DNA of 64,000 bases, from contig OY829328.1 of the NCBI GenBank assembly GCA_963691655.1, positions 8,088,204-8,152,203 of the forward strand, read 5' to 3'. Shown here one piece after another: positions 1-10,249 of this stretch. Made by a program: the position numbers and the translations under genes. The notes under the pieces were generated by a model. That model made no database searches, was not told the DNA's origin, and saw only the letters and a list, made by a program, of their open reading frames with translations. The DNA comes from Toxonevra muliebris (Eukaryota > Arthropoda > Insecta > Diptera > Pallopteridae). How positions within the stretch are numbered: position 1 is the first letter of the stretch; each line of letters begins with the position of its first letter.

Positions 1-427
1 ATATAATGGGATTCAAAGTTGAATTAAAATATCCAAGCCAAAGAAAAACCGATGCAATTATAGCATTCATGTGACAACTCTTGCATAGGGACAATGATAG
101 GGCCATCACGAAAAATGGTAGCCAGCAAACACCAAATGCGCCTGTAATTATGGCTAATGTTTGTGCTGCTTTACGTTCACGTTTCGCTTCTAGCAATAGA
201 CGACGCTTAGCCAATTTATGATGTGGATTGGGGATGCTGGATAGTAATTTATTGCATGTGGTTGTTGCAGGATTGGTGGGTTTTACTTGTTGGCCGCATG
301 CGGCAGGAAAATTATTTAGATTAGAAGAAGTGCTGGTAGTCAGAGTGATTGCAAGAGCATGTTGTTGATTTTTGGATAATACTAGTTGCTGTGACAACGT
401 CGAGATTTCTCCAATTGGTGTAATTGA
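1..427 (-). CDS. 5-HT1A: 5-HT1A-like receptor, coding exon 7, partial (ICL3 end, TM6, TM7)
   Basis: At least 427 nt, phase 0 in, continuing beyond the left edge. It begins SITPIGEISTLSQQ, passes a poorly conserved Ser/Thr/Asn-rich loop, then NPHHKLAKRRLLLEAKRERK, TM6 AAQTLAIITGAFGVCWLPFF with W6.48, ECL3 with CKSC, and TM7 ending FLWLGYFNSTLNPII. The last visible codon begins the NPxxY Tyr. Missing off-window: the rest of TM7, helix 8 and the short C-tail. The ECL3 residues (SLCKSCHMNAI) differ noticeably from Drosophila. Confidence 0.92.
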
Positions 428-484
428 CTGTAAAGTTAATATTTTTTGTTAATATACCTCATTTTTGGTTTTATTTTGGTTTAC
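428..484 (-). other. 57-nt intron 6 of the receptor gene
   Basis: GTAAAC donor and TTTACAG acceptor, with branch-like TATTAAC and ATATTAAC elements close to the acceptor. A length of 57 nt is typical of short fly introns; a 30-nt alternative using the later GTATAT would be implausibly small. The length is a multiple of three and it contains an in-frame TAA, so retention would end the protein before TM6. Confidence 0.75.
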
Positions 485-700
485 CTCTTCCATGTCACCT
501 GAAACTGTGGTGACTTCAGTGCCACCATGACTCTTACTATCGAAATTGCTGGTGCTGTATTCGGTTTCCTCGCGTATATTTTTAATGCAGATCGTGTTAC
601 CTGCAACTGTTTCTAGATTTCCAGTGCTTATACTTTGTGTTTGCGTTTTACCAAAGCACATTTTTAGACGTTTATGTTTACGTTGCATTGAAAGGTCATG
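485..700 (-). CDS. 5-HT1A: 5-HT1A-like receptor, coding exon 6 (ICL3)
   Basis: 216 nt, 72 codons, phase 0 at both ends. It encodes HDLSMQRKHKRLKMCFGKTQ and, after it, NIREETEYSTSNFDSKSHGG, TEVTTVSGDMEE. The acidic/Ser-rich block is the part most diagnostic for 5-HT1A. It is cytoplasmic, a region that carries regulatory phosphorylation sites in aminergic receptors. The acceptor is TACTTTCAG|CAT (AG at 701-702). The donor is GAAGAG|GTAAAC at 484. The reading frame stays open another 11 codons past that donor, then meets TAA at 449-451, so an unspliced reading would truncate the receptor. Confidence 0.85.
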
Positions 701-820
701 CTGAAAGTATGTAATAATAATTTTAGAATTAGTTAATGAAATAATAATATTTGAATTTGGAAATTTATTTTTTTTTTATTAATTTTTCCAAATTTGGCGA
801 TTCATTTCATTTATGGTGTT

Positions 821-1014
821 CAGTGAAAGTAATTGTTTTGTAATTCTCATTTACTTAAATATATTTTCACTTGTATAGATTGTAGAAATGAGGAAACTAT
901 CACCAAGTTCACTGATGAGGAACCATAGCGGGTTCCGAAACGATCGTCTGATCAGCTAGTTCTTTTTGATATTCTTCTGGCATCATTGTTCATTTAAAGT
1001 CTATTAATTTTAAA
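821..1014. repeat. Dispersed ~195-bp repeat, copy A
   Basis: Matches 45597-45798 in the same orientation with scattered mismatches. Shared landmarks are GTAATTCTCATTTACTT, CGATCGTCTGATC and TGATATTCTTCTGGCAT. It has no ORF, and its ends show no clear inverted repeat or target duplication, so the class is unknown. Confidence 0.75.
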
Positions 1015-1324
1015 TAAGATAATATTGGGAAACATTTGTTAAAGTATTTGCACTAAGTTTTGCTTTCGCGTGAGAAAGTTTTGCTAGTTTTACAACGGTT
1101 ATTATCTCTCTTCTTCATTCTTTTTAATTTTACTTCTCTGACACCCAATAATCAGCTTATTGTTTAACACTCCCTTTGGAATCAAATGCGGAATTACTCA
1201 CCACTTAGTCATTTTAGTTGATCTCGCTGTAATCTCTTTATTCTCTGGGTATACTGTCGTCACTCTTCGTAAAAACATGGCGAAATAATAAGAAGATGCA
1301 ACTATCTCAAAAACAAAAAGAAAT

Positions 1325-1340
1325 GGTGCCATATGGCACC
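1325..1340. repeat. 16-bp perfect palindrome, decayed MITE core
   Basis: GGTGCCATATGGCACC, identical to the core of the MITE at 1753-1848. It is followed by CACTAGGACATTCCTGAGCC, which resembles that MITE's right arm, so this is probably a decayed second copy. Confidence 0.6.
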
Positions 1341-1752
1341 TTGTCACTAGGACATTCCTGAGCCGGGTTCAAAAACAATTTTTTTCTCAAGTTACTTGTG
1401 TTCGTAAAACATTAAATCCTAAAAATTTCTTTGTGTATACCTACAAAAAAATTTATATATTGTTGTTTCCTTTTTGACACGTTCACATATTTATTTTTGA
1501 ACACATTGTAGATAAAAAAGATATTAAATAAAAAACATAAGTACCTATGAACATAGTTATGCTGTTGTTGTTGCTTTCTTTCTCTAACTACGTACTAAAC
1601 ATTTTATTCAAGTACTCCAATCGCATTCTTACATACATATCGTTTCCTGAGAATTGATTTGGCGTATGTGTATACGTATTCGTATACGATATGTATAAAG
1701 GGTTTAAAGCTCATTTTGCACTTAAGTACATGCTTGGCCATCACTGCTTTAA

Positions 1753-1848
1753 CCCATTAAGGACGAGCGGGAACCAAAGTTGATAGATCAAGAAAGTTGG
1801 AACGGCTCAGCGACATGGTGCCATATGGCACCGCTAGGCATTACTGGG
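1753..1848. mobile_element. 96-bp piggyBac-like MITE
   Basis: Flanked by TTAA on both sides (1749-1752 and 1849-1852). The ends are CCCATTAAGGACGAGC on the left and, reversed, CCCAGTAATGCC on the right. TTAA duplication plus CCC termini is the piggyBac signature. The centre holds the palindrome GGTGCCATATGGCACC at 1817-1832. It is non-autonomous, with no coding. Confidence 0.6.
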
Positions 1849-1860
1849 TTAAGCTTACAA

Positions 1861-2160
1861 CGAGAAAAAAGTGAACAATGTTAACGAGGATGAAAAAAAT
1901 TATGAAAAAGTGAATTAATAAAAAAAAAAAAAATTTTTTTTTAATTTTTATAGTAAAAAAATAAAAAAAATCGAAAATTTTTTTTTTTTGTAAAAATGGA
2001 TGTTTCGATGAAAAAAAATATGAACTGCATTTTTAATTTTTTTTTTCAATTTTAAAAATTTTGTTGTCAATAAAATTGTGACGTAGCAGAGCAAAACGGA
2101 CCACGGATTCGGACTCAGCGAACCCCCATTACCCTAAGTGCATTTGTCCCGTCTCTGCTC
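1861..2160. mobile_element. Foldback element, partial copy
   Basis: The right arm at about 2078-2156 matches the right arm of the complete foldback element at 61536-61863 (GGACCACGGATTCGGACTCA and flanking bases), and the internal poly-A/poly-T core also matches. The left arm is missing. Confidence 0.65.
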
Positions 2161-4139
2161 GTTTTCAAAAGTTTCCATTTGTAGAACAGTGTAATTATCC
2201 CAGAAAAATATTCGCATCTGACTAGTTGTTCACCTCCTTATTTCGCTATTGCACTATATTTTCACTTTCATCAACAACAACATACATTAAGGCACTCGTC
2301 TCTTAACTGTAAGTTTATTCCATTCATTTCGTTCTCTCTCTCTCTTTATCTCGATTATCTTACTTTTTGGACTTCGCTTTGTTTATGGGTCAAAAGTCAC
2401 AGAGTTCAAATTTTAAAATTTATTTAGAAAATTATAATTTAAGAATTAAATATATCAAAAAAATATATTGTTTGTTTTTAGTTCCTAGAATAATATACAA
2501 TATTTCATATAAATAAACATAATTCTCAGTTCTCTCTTTCTTTTGAATTTACGCTCTACTTATTTTCCGTTGTTGATTTGGCTTCATAGTTTTCACTATA
2601 AAAACGTTTTTCTTTTGTTTTTCTTGGAAGGAGATAGCTGCTTTAATAAATAGATTTAATTATGTACTTAGGCATTCTAATGTATTCCACTTTAAGTTAA
2701 TGACACTCAAATAAAGATAAACAAAAAGAAAACTAGAAAAATAATACAAAATTACATTATAACATTAAAAAAGGGAGAAAAATTGTGTGTGTTTTTTTGT
2801 TTTTTCTATACTTCTGCTAATTTATGCGAATTGTTTGTTTGCATTGTACATGCGAGCACTTCAGCTACAAGTGCCTACCTACAAATTCACAGCCACACAC
2901 ACATACTTATGCACACAAGCAGACACAGACTTAGACACATACTTATATACATTCTGATATTCACATTGACATTTAGGAAAACTTTTTTTTTTGTTATTGT
3001 TATGATAAACACACATTTTCGTTATGCTTTCAATTCTTTAGCATATTGTGTAGCAATTGTTATTAAGAAAAATTCTTAGAGTAAATTATACCTACTATGT
3101 AAAATATACTAAAGAAAAAACTATGTATGTATGTAAAACGGAAAGTTTTTGCTTCCTCTTTTAGAGTATCTTGTCTTTAATTATGCTAAAAATGTTACGA
3201 AAAACTTTGTTTTTAATCCTTGCAACGATTTTCCTACGAACTAGTCACTCCAAAAAATGGGCATTTGGGCTGAAGGGCATCGAAGTGGGGTAGTTTTAAG
3301 TTTATTTATAAAATTAATTTTGTAAATATATAAATAATTTGGATATTCAGAGTTTATGGCAACTGTGGTAATGTGGGAGATTTTCGTGTGAAAATGCGAA
3401 ATTCTGTGAAAACTAAAACAAATGAGAGATAAGAATTGTGAATTGAATTAATTTAAATTCAACTAAATTAACATATATATTTTGGTTTTTTTGTTTTCTT
3501 TTTGGCATTCATTTTCGTTTAGATCACAGCTCATTTTGAATTCTGTGCCTATTGCCTCTTCACTGTTCATTGATTGTTTTTGTTAATTTTTCATTTTAGT
3601 TATATATTGTCCAGCTCTCTACATATATAGTGTGCACTTTGATACTCTTTGGCTATTTGCTAAAATAGTTCACGATATATTTCCAAGTATTTTTTGGCTT
3701 ACATTGTATAAATGTACAATTATAGTGGAACCAACTGCAATTCCAAACCACAAATTTACAAATTTTTGTGATTTTTATATATGCACATATAATAGCCAGC
3801 AGCCACAGTAGCTATTCATGTTGAAATTATGGCCTTAATATTATTTTGAAATAACAAACTTCATTACGTGTACATACATAATTAAATTCCAACAATAGCC
3901 AGCACACAATACATTTGCACATAGTATGTAATTCAGTGGTCAACATTGATTTAAATGCAAAATGCAATTTTACTAATGAAGCAATTACCACACAAATCAA
4001 TGAAGAGCCAACAGGCGTCATTGCATACTGTGTGATTGGTGGCAATACTAACAGTAACGTAATGTGTCATTGGTGTTCGGAATGTTTGTGCAAAAGAATT
4101 ATGTAGGTCAAAGAGTTCAATTGCAGCATAGGTACATAT

Positions 4140-4245
4140 TTATTCGTATATACAAGCTTATTCGTATGTATATACATATTTGTATGTATGTACTTATTTG
4201 TATGTATGTACTTATTTGTATGTGTGTGCTTATTCATATGTTTGT
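4140..4245. repeat. Minisatellite, ~14-bp period
   Basis: Imperfect tandem repeats of GTATGTACTTATTT and variants. Non-coding; the short ORFs across it on both strands are repeat artefacts. Confidence 0.75.
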
Positions 4246-4638
4246 GTCTGCCAATGTTTCTATTTACTAGAAGTGTTGAAATGCTTATCACTCAATTGGG
4301 GTGTTCACAGTTGATTGTAAACCTGGGGTAACTGTAGTAATGTGGTAACTCTTTGTATGAAAAATGAGAGGATAAGAGAGGATTTACAACTAATGAGAGA
4401 TACCGTGAGAGGTAACGGAGAGAGTGTTGGATTGAAAGTGAGTGGTAGCGAAATAATTGAAAATGTTGCACATTATGCAGTGATGTGAATTTTTATAACT
4501 TCTTCTATCTATTCTTTTCTTTCTATTTCATCTTACTTGCAATTTGCCTTAATTCAATGTGTATATACCTTAGTAAAAGTGTATGTATACTTGTATGTAT
4601 ATGTGTGTCTGATTCATCTTAAATTAGGTTACACTTAC

Positions 4639-4776
4639 CTGCTTTTGATTAACTGCAATTGGAATTTGCCTTTGTGTACGGCGTTGTATGCGTTTGCGTG
4701 CTATTTTATAGATTTTCCAATAGAGTACAAGTATGACCAGTAGTGGCACGTAAAATGTGCAACAAGTTGCAAAAAT
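4639..4776 (-). CDS. 5-HT1A: 5-HT1A-like receptor, coding exon 5 (TM5, start of ICL3)
   Basis: 138 nt, phase 0 at both ends, residues 257-302. TM5 is IFATCCTFYVPLLVILVLYW, followed by the basic start of the third loop, KIYKIARKRIQRRTQRQIP. The acceptor is ATATCACAG|ATT and the donor CAG|GTAAGT is a consensus match at 4638. In Drosophila 5-HT1A the loop continues with a Lys/Arg/Glu-rich stretch that has no counterpart between exons 5 and 6 here. Either the loop is shorter or a phase-0 exon in 701-4638 was missed. Confidence 0.92.
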
Positions 4777-5082
4777 CTGTGATATATAAAAAGATGGAAA
4801 TAAGATATAAGTTGCTATATAGCTAAAAATATGTGACCAGTTAGTAATGTATTTAGTAAGTTGAGGAAAAATGTATGCCATGAATTATCTTTCAACGACA
4901 CATATACTCACAAAAAATATAGATATTAAAATTCAAAATGACTGACTCAAAGTTATATCGAATATCCAATTTAAATTTAGTAACTTTTAAAACTTGAAAA
5001 TAAAAAAAAACAGCATTTAGTCATCGAAGTGACTCTATTTTATTCCAACATTCCATTCGGATACTTTTAAAAAAAATTACTC

Positions 5083-5154
5083 CTTTTCAGGGAATCGAAC
5101 AAGAGACTGAAACTATAGATTAGCACTTATTCACCAGACCACTGAGGATAAAAG
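5083..5154 (-). repeat. tRNA-like SINE head
   Basis: The minus strand reads CAGTGGTCTGGTGAATAAG (A-box-like) and, about 35 nt later, TGTTCGATTCCC (B-box). The outer CTTTT/AAAAG bases can pair, but no proper D, anticodon or T stems form, so it is a tRNA-derived SINE remnant rather than a tRNA gene. Confidence 0.5.
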
Positions 5155-5252
5155 ATTTTTCTGTAGACCTCATTTTTTCAACACTTTTTGGCAGGACACT
5201 TCTATTTTGGTCAGACTACAAAATGTTTAATTCACATACATTCTGATGTTAA

Positions 5253-5522
5253 TGGTATAAACACAACCAAAGTAGCTGGCATCCGATCCGATCCGCCAAT
5301 TTCTTCTAAGAGAACCAACACAGTAAGTGCATCAACCTCTATCATCAAAAATATATGGAAGAAAAATAAAACGAAAGTAGTTGGATTTGATTTTGGTTTT
5401 TGCAATACATTTTGCTTTTGTTTAAGTATGTTATTAATTGTCAAAAATGAAAAGAAACTTCAAGATTCTTGCAATTTGAAACAATTGTTGTATAAATTAA
5501 AATTATTTATGGTTTGTTTCAC
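5253..5522. repeat. Dispersed ~265-bp repeat, copy A
   Basis: Homologous in the same orientation to 36667-36923. Shared words include GTTGGATTTGATTTT and TAAATTAAAATTATTTA. No coding or terminal repeat is seen. It may be the body of the SINE whose head is at 5083-5154. Confidence 0.65.
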
Positions 5523-6827
5523 GAATTTTTATATCGTTTCACGAATGATCTTTGATTTGAGCTTAGAATCTTTTGAAGCAGTCCTGTAGTGTCTTCAATA
5601 TTTCTATTCAAAGCTATTAAACTTGACTGACAAGAAAATAAACTTAAGCTGTTATTTCTTTTTACCACAGAAATAGTATTGAATAACCGACAAGAGATCA
5701 ACTTGAATTTTGTCACTCTTAGCATTTAGCAACTCTCAATTCTCAAGAATAAAAATTTATAATTTAAGGGAAAAGTTCCCATGTATTGATAGATAGATAG
5801 ATATATAGTTCTTTTATTTGACATTTTCTTAAATAAGTTAAGTTAGGTGGCGGCGGTTGCCTCACATAGACCGTCCGGTCCATAGTGTTACCACAAACTT
5901 TTTAGAATCAATAAGAACTACGATTTATATTTAGCACTTTTTCAAGTTTAAAACTATCCGTAGCCTATGCAAAGCTTTTTAATAGTGCCAGATTTGTAAT
6001 GTCTCTTTCATTTAGAATGAAGAAGAATGAATGCACTCTCTAACATCCTTAATCTAAACATGGCTAGTGTTGGGCAATGACAAAGAATATGTTCTAAAAT
6101 CTTCTTTGTGGGTGAGTCATTGCAGTATCTGCAAGGGTCGTTTTCCATCAAACCAAGCTTTTGCCGTGACACTTCAAAAAGTAATGTAAAGTAACTACGC
6201 CAATCAGCAAACTGCATTCTGTACGCGAAAGTGAAAATAAAAGTTCAGTTTTAGTACGAGAGTATTGGGTCCAAAAAAGGTTTTCCTATGCGGGAGAAGT
6301 TTTGACTCCTCCATCAGAGAAAAGTTGTTTATTTAAGGCTGCGTAATGGAAACCAAGTGATGGCATTATGCGGCAAGGTTCTATTTCAAGGCAAACTCAT
6401 CCGCTACCTCATTTCCCATTATACCAGAATGTCCTAGTACCCAACAGAGTTGTAATTTATTGTTGGTACTGAGGATTTAAAGAGAGTTTTTGCATTTCTT
6501 TACCGATTTAGAGATTATAGTATAGCTTTTCAAGGTCTTCAGAGCAGGTTGGCTGTCTGAATAAATAATTATTCGCGGATCATTTGCGCTGTTCATGAGG
6601 CTTGCCTCTATTTCTGCTTGAAAGACGCTACAACTGCTGTATCTACAAAATTCCTGCACCTACGCTAAATTCTGTTTCAAAGGCGTCAGTGTAGACGGTT
6701 GTTATGTCTGCTGGATTACCAGACCTTTGAAGCCAGGATTCTTTTGGCGGAATTTTAATAATAAAGCTTCGGTCAAGTTAAATGGAGGGTTGTTGATAAT
6801 CGGTAGAAGTATGCCTCAGAGAAGACC

Positions 6828-7030
6828 TCGATAGTCTAGTGGATCGTGCACTAAACTTTCATCCGCCTTGGTCTGGTGTTTAATTCTCATAAACTTCTTA
6901 CATTCACTATCGATATGAAGTAGATGAGAATTATAAGAATGTGTACAACTACACACCTTGATTGGTAATGGCAAAACAACCGAGCTAAAAAAATTGCCAC
7001 AGCCGTTCGGAATCGGCATTAAACTGTAGG
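6828..7030 (+). repeat. tRNA-derived SINE
   Basis: A-box-like TAGTCTAGTGGATCGTGC and B-box-like GGTCTGGTGTTTAATTCTC on the plus strand. The body ends CCGTTCGGAATCGGCATTAA. The 3' part is repeated in reverse at 29266-29370. Inserted in the LINE at 5836-7465. Confidence 0.6.
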
Positions 7031-7040
7031 TCCTACCATC

Positions 7041-7243
7041 GCCACTGTGGTCTAGTGGCAGAGTGCCACACTCTTGTCGCTGGAGACCCGACTTCGATTC
7101 TCGGCTTAGGGATGTTTCTTATCTATCTTTCTTTCTCTCTTCCTTTCTTTCTTTCTTGGGGCTTTGGTACAATAGATCTTATAGGTCGCAGTGCCTGACT
7201 TTCGATTCGTCCTTCCTTCAAATAATAATAATAAAAATAATTA
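7041..7243 (+). repeat. tRNA-derived SINE with (ATA)n tail
   Basis: A-box TGGTCTAGTGGCAGAGTGCC and B-box GACTTCGATTCTCGG at tRNA spacing, then a CT-rich linker, a 3' body GGTCGCAGTGCCTGACTTTC and an ATA-repeat tail. Directly downstream of the SINE at 6828. A deleted relative is at 28051-28114. Confidence 0.7.
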
Positions 7244-8060
7244 ATGTCTCACATTGTCAATATTAAAGTGTCCAAACGAACTAACTTTGAAACTATTACA
7301 TTATTTTAATCTAAGACCGGTTTTAAAACCACGCCTCTCGCAAAAAGGTCTATAGGTAATAGGTTTAGTATAATATTAAGCGTCTCGATGGAAGTAAATC
7401 TCAGGGCCTCTGTGGCACCCACACAAATGAGATGTTGAAGCCTTTCGAATTGCCTGAGTGTTGTTTTGTATTTCTTATATAAAAATACAAATTTTTAGTG
7501 ACTTAACTAAAAGAACTGCAAAGTTGTCTGTCAGAAAAATCAATCTTTTGTATTTCTTATAAATTTACAAATTAAATTGAACTCGAAATAGTAATATAAT
7601 TACCTATAATTTAAAGCATCAGTAACGAAGCCAACCAAGTTTACCCACCCGCGTGAGCCAACTTCATTCAATATAAGAACTATTTCATCAATATTTTAGC
7701 TGAATTTCTCGAAGTACCAGTACCGAATTTTTAATATTGGACACCTTTCTAGAAAATACGTTATATCTTTAACCTCATTCAAGTTACAGAGCTCACAATT
7801 TAAATTTTGGCTTTGAAAATACACATTATTTTCTCAAGTCTTGTTCACAGTTGACATTTATATCTATATATTGTGAAAAAATACATTTGGGATCAAATTT
7901 TATCCTTTGTGAACACACTACAGTCAAGTCAAAGTGGCTACATTGCACGTAGTTTCCTGTAGATTATGATTTTTTAATTTAAATTTTTTTTTTTTACTAA
8001 AAATATATATTTATTTGAGAAACTTGTATGTAGATCTTGCATGGATGAAATGATGTGCAT

Positions 8061-8504
8061 TAGATGGCTTATTTGCTCCGTACATTTTGCTAAAGTATTT
8101 CAGATCAAAGATGAACTTGATTGTACTCGACATGGGTTCACTAAAAGTTAACTTACTAGATCAAATATAACTCAATGTGACAAATTTTTGTATTTTAAAT
8201 AAACTAAATTAAATTGCCTACAATTCTACTTACTTTAATTTTTAAAAAATTACCGCTGTCTTGAAAACCCTAACGGGTGAATTTGAAAATTAGTAAAAAA
8301 AGAGCCAAATAGCCACTTTAGGCGCTATGGGTGGCTTTCGGTTTAGTTGAATAAAAAAAGTAAGTACGCCATTCGCTTTAGTGGCATTTTTTACATGGGT
8401 AAATTTATTTATTTTTTTTCATTTTCATTGGTTTTTAGCACCCTATTTTCATATTCTGCTGTCACAATGAAGATCTGAAATACTTTAGCAAAATAAGCCA
8501 TCTA
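8061..8504. mobile_element. hAT-like foldback element, family TAGATGG, copy 1
   Basis: 444 bp with ends TAGATGGCTTATTT / inverted, flanked by a perfect 8-bp duplication ATGTGCAT (8053-8060 and 8505-8512) fitting the hAT nTnnnnAn preference. No coding. The second copy is at 48801-49413. Its right end is 39 nt from the donor of receptor exon 4. Confidence 0.82.
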
Positions 8505-8543
8505 ATGTGCATATATGTATATATAGTTTTTTTTTGCTATTAC

Positions 8544-8733
8544 CTGATAAGCAACATCCTGAGAAACCATACATTGTTGTTCTTCGATACGTTGCATGTA
8601 TTCTGGATCTTTCCAACCAAATTGAGGGGCTAACGAAACAATAACTGCAGCAAACCAAACACAGAATATCATAAAAAATACACGATTTGGTGTGCGCAAA
8701 TTATTATAGTCAATATTTGTAACAGTCCAATAT
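8544..8733 (-). CDS. 5-HT1A: 5-HT1A-like receptor, coding exon 4 (DRY end, ICL2, TM4, ECL2)
   Basis: 190 nt, completing Arg193 with one base and leaving in phase 0. It encodes YWTVTNIDYNNLRTPNRVFF, then TM4 (MIFCVWFAAVIVSLAPQFGW) and ECL2 with the disulfide Cys in RIEEQQCMVSQDVAYQ. The acceptor TTTTTTCAG|A is strong. The donor is CAG|GTAATA at 8543. A transposon ends at 8504, only 39 nt into the downstream intron. Confidence 0.94.
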
Positions 8734-10126
8734 CTGAAAAAACAAAAAAAAAAAACAAAAAAAAAAAAATGAATAAATAAATTTTATATAAACTTATGTA
8801 TATTTTAAATGAATATATGTAGCAAAACAAGAAAAGAAATTGCTTACAATTATTACATACCGCCGGCGTTCTGGCAGAATTCACTAAGTCCATTTCTGAG
8901 ATGAAGTTAGTTTATTTAGTGCATGGTGCGCTACGAACACTGGCAAAACTTAAAAAGTTAAGAAATTGATATATACAATAGTATACGATTCAACTGGGCC
9001 ATAAAAATTCAAATTTATTATGTCATTCGATTTATAGAAGCTAATTAATACGAATCCAATTAAAAAAATTTAATTTGGACTTAGTGATTTCTGCTTGAAA
9101 GACGACGATATATGTACATCATCAATTTTATGCTATTATTTATATAAATATATTTGCTATTGTTTTGCAATTTGCGGTGGTTTTCATGTGTTTTAATAAA
9201 TATTGATGAATACTGTGGGTTGATTGAGAATAGCTAATTGTTGGTGGTTTCGAAACTTTTACGGGCTTTTAGTTTGTTGTATAAATATAGTTATACATTC
9301 TACATATTGTCAGTTTACATAATTATTCATAATTGAAAAAAATTGTGAATAGAGATTTTGCAGCATTTCTAGCAATGCACAATTCCTTTGTTAAAATGCC
9401 TGTTATATTAGTTTACGACCTATTCGATGTTTACACACAATTAAATGCTTATTAACCTGTGGTTATGTATGTAAAATTTAAAAATGTATATAAATTTGAG
9501 ATGAGACATACAAATTTGTAATAGCCTATATGTTGTCTATATCCTAAGTTGATCAAGGCTGATTAAAATATTTGCTCATCTTGGATATTATCCAATTACC
9601 TAAAGATGCCTTATCACTATTTTTTTATCAGCTTATGAATATGCATGCCTGTGAAAAACATTTAAAGACTAGTATATTCACACTTAGCTAATAAATTATT
9701 TTTTGGTTTTGTTTTTCTCTAAATTTTGCAAATGAGCGAGCATTTCAATTATGAGCTTACGGTACGTATGAGTAACATTTGTGTATCCGAGTACTGCAGT
9801 GCATATGAGTGATTTCTAATTAATAATGTATAGGTAGGCAGTAGTTACTTTGAAAAATCATGTGATAAAACTTTATAATTAACCTTCATCTGGTCGAAAT
9901 TTTGTGAACGTATCTGGTGCTAAAGTCTCAAATTGACACAGCACCCAAAAAGCTTGTTTTCAATGAAAAAACATTGCCATTTTGTGGTTTTTTGTGAGGG
10001 AAAGTGGAATTTATTTATAAAAAAAAACGAAATAAAGCTAAAAATTAAAAAGTAAACGAACAAATAATTAAGAAGTTAAAGAATTAAACAATAAAAAAAT
10101 TACTCAAAAAACTCAATGCATGCAAT

Positions 10127-10240
10127 TTATTCGTCAATTTTTGCTACGCATTTTTCACATAAATTAAGGCGATGATTTCTACAAACATGCTTAACACATT
10201 TGTCACACTATGTACATTGTTCATATGCATAAAAAGTTGC
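10127..10240 (-). pseudogene. piggyBac-type transposase, Cys-rich C-terminus
   Basis: Reading the minus strand to the stop at 10127-10129 gives CDKCVKHVCRNHRLNLCEKC and then VAKIDE. The CxxC...C..H...CxxC pattern is the C-terminal zinc-binding domain of piggyBac transposases. It sits where the C-terminus of the 9883-12948 element should be, just beyond the left end of the inserted RTE-like LINE. Confidence 0.65.
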
Positions 10241-10249
10241 GGCATCAGC

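Larger units (their letters stand above)
701..4638 (-). other. Intron 5 of the receptor gene
   Basis: 3.9 kb, AT-rich, phase 0. It contains a dispersed repeat (821-1014), a piggyBac-like MITE with a palindromic core (1753-1848), one arm of a foldback element (1861-2160) and a 14-bp minisatellite (4140-4245). The parts between are homopolymer-rich and show no exon-like coding. A cassette exon encoding more of the third loop was looked for and not found. Confidence 0.65.
5836..7465 (-). pseudogene. Decayed I/LOA-like LINE (RT thumb, RNase H, zinc knuckle), 5' truncated
   Basis: Read right to left, 7310-7465 encodes a LINE RT thumb-type segment (FERLQHLICVGATEALRFTS and on). After two SINE insertions, 6477-6710 encodes RNase H pieces (VYTDAFETEFSVGAG, AEIEASLMNS, IIIYSDSQPALKTL with its Asp). 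Then 6008-6217 encodes a C-terminal knuckle CRYCND...EHILCHC. The 3' end is at about 5836, at a GTTAGG-like tail. The frames are broken many times. RNase H downstream of RT places it near the I/LOA/R1 groups. A non-functional retrotransposon relic. Confidence 0.75.
4777..8543 (-). other. Intron 4 of the receptor gene
   Basis: 3.77 kb, phase 0, almost filled by mobile elements: tRNA-like SINE 5083-5154, dispersed repeat 5253-5522, interrupted LINE 5836-7465 with two SINEs inside, and a hAT-like foldback 8061-8504. Stretches 5523-5835 and 7480-8060 show nothing recognisable. Confidence 0.7.

Noticed and set aside
449..454. 30-nt intron using GAG|GTATAT as donor
   Set aside because: Too small for splicing; the GTAAAC donor gives a normal 57-nt intron.
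4067..4291. Opposing ORFs with HTNK/ICMYVL repeats
   Set aside because: Translations of a 14-bp minisatellite.
5083..5154. Genuine tRNA gene
   Set aside because: A and B boxes are recognisable but the D, anticodon and T stems do not form; treated as a SINE head.
5188..5589. 133-codon plus ORF
   Set aside because: Falls in a dispersed repeat whose other copy (36667-36923) does not keep the frame.
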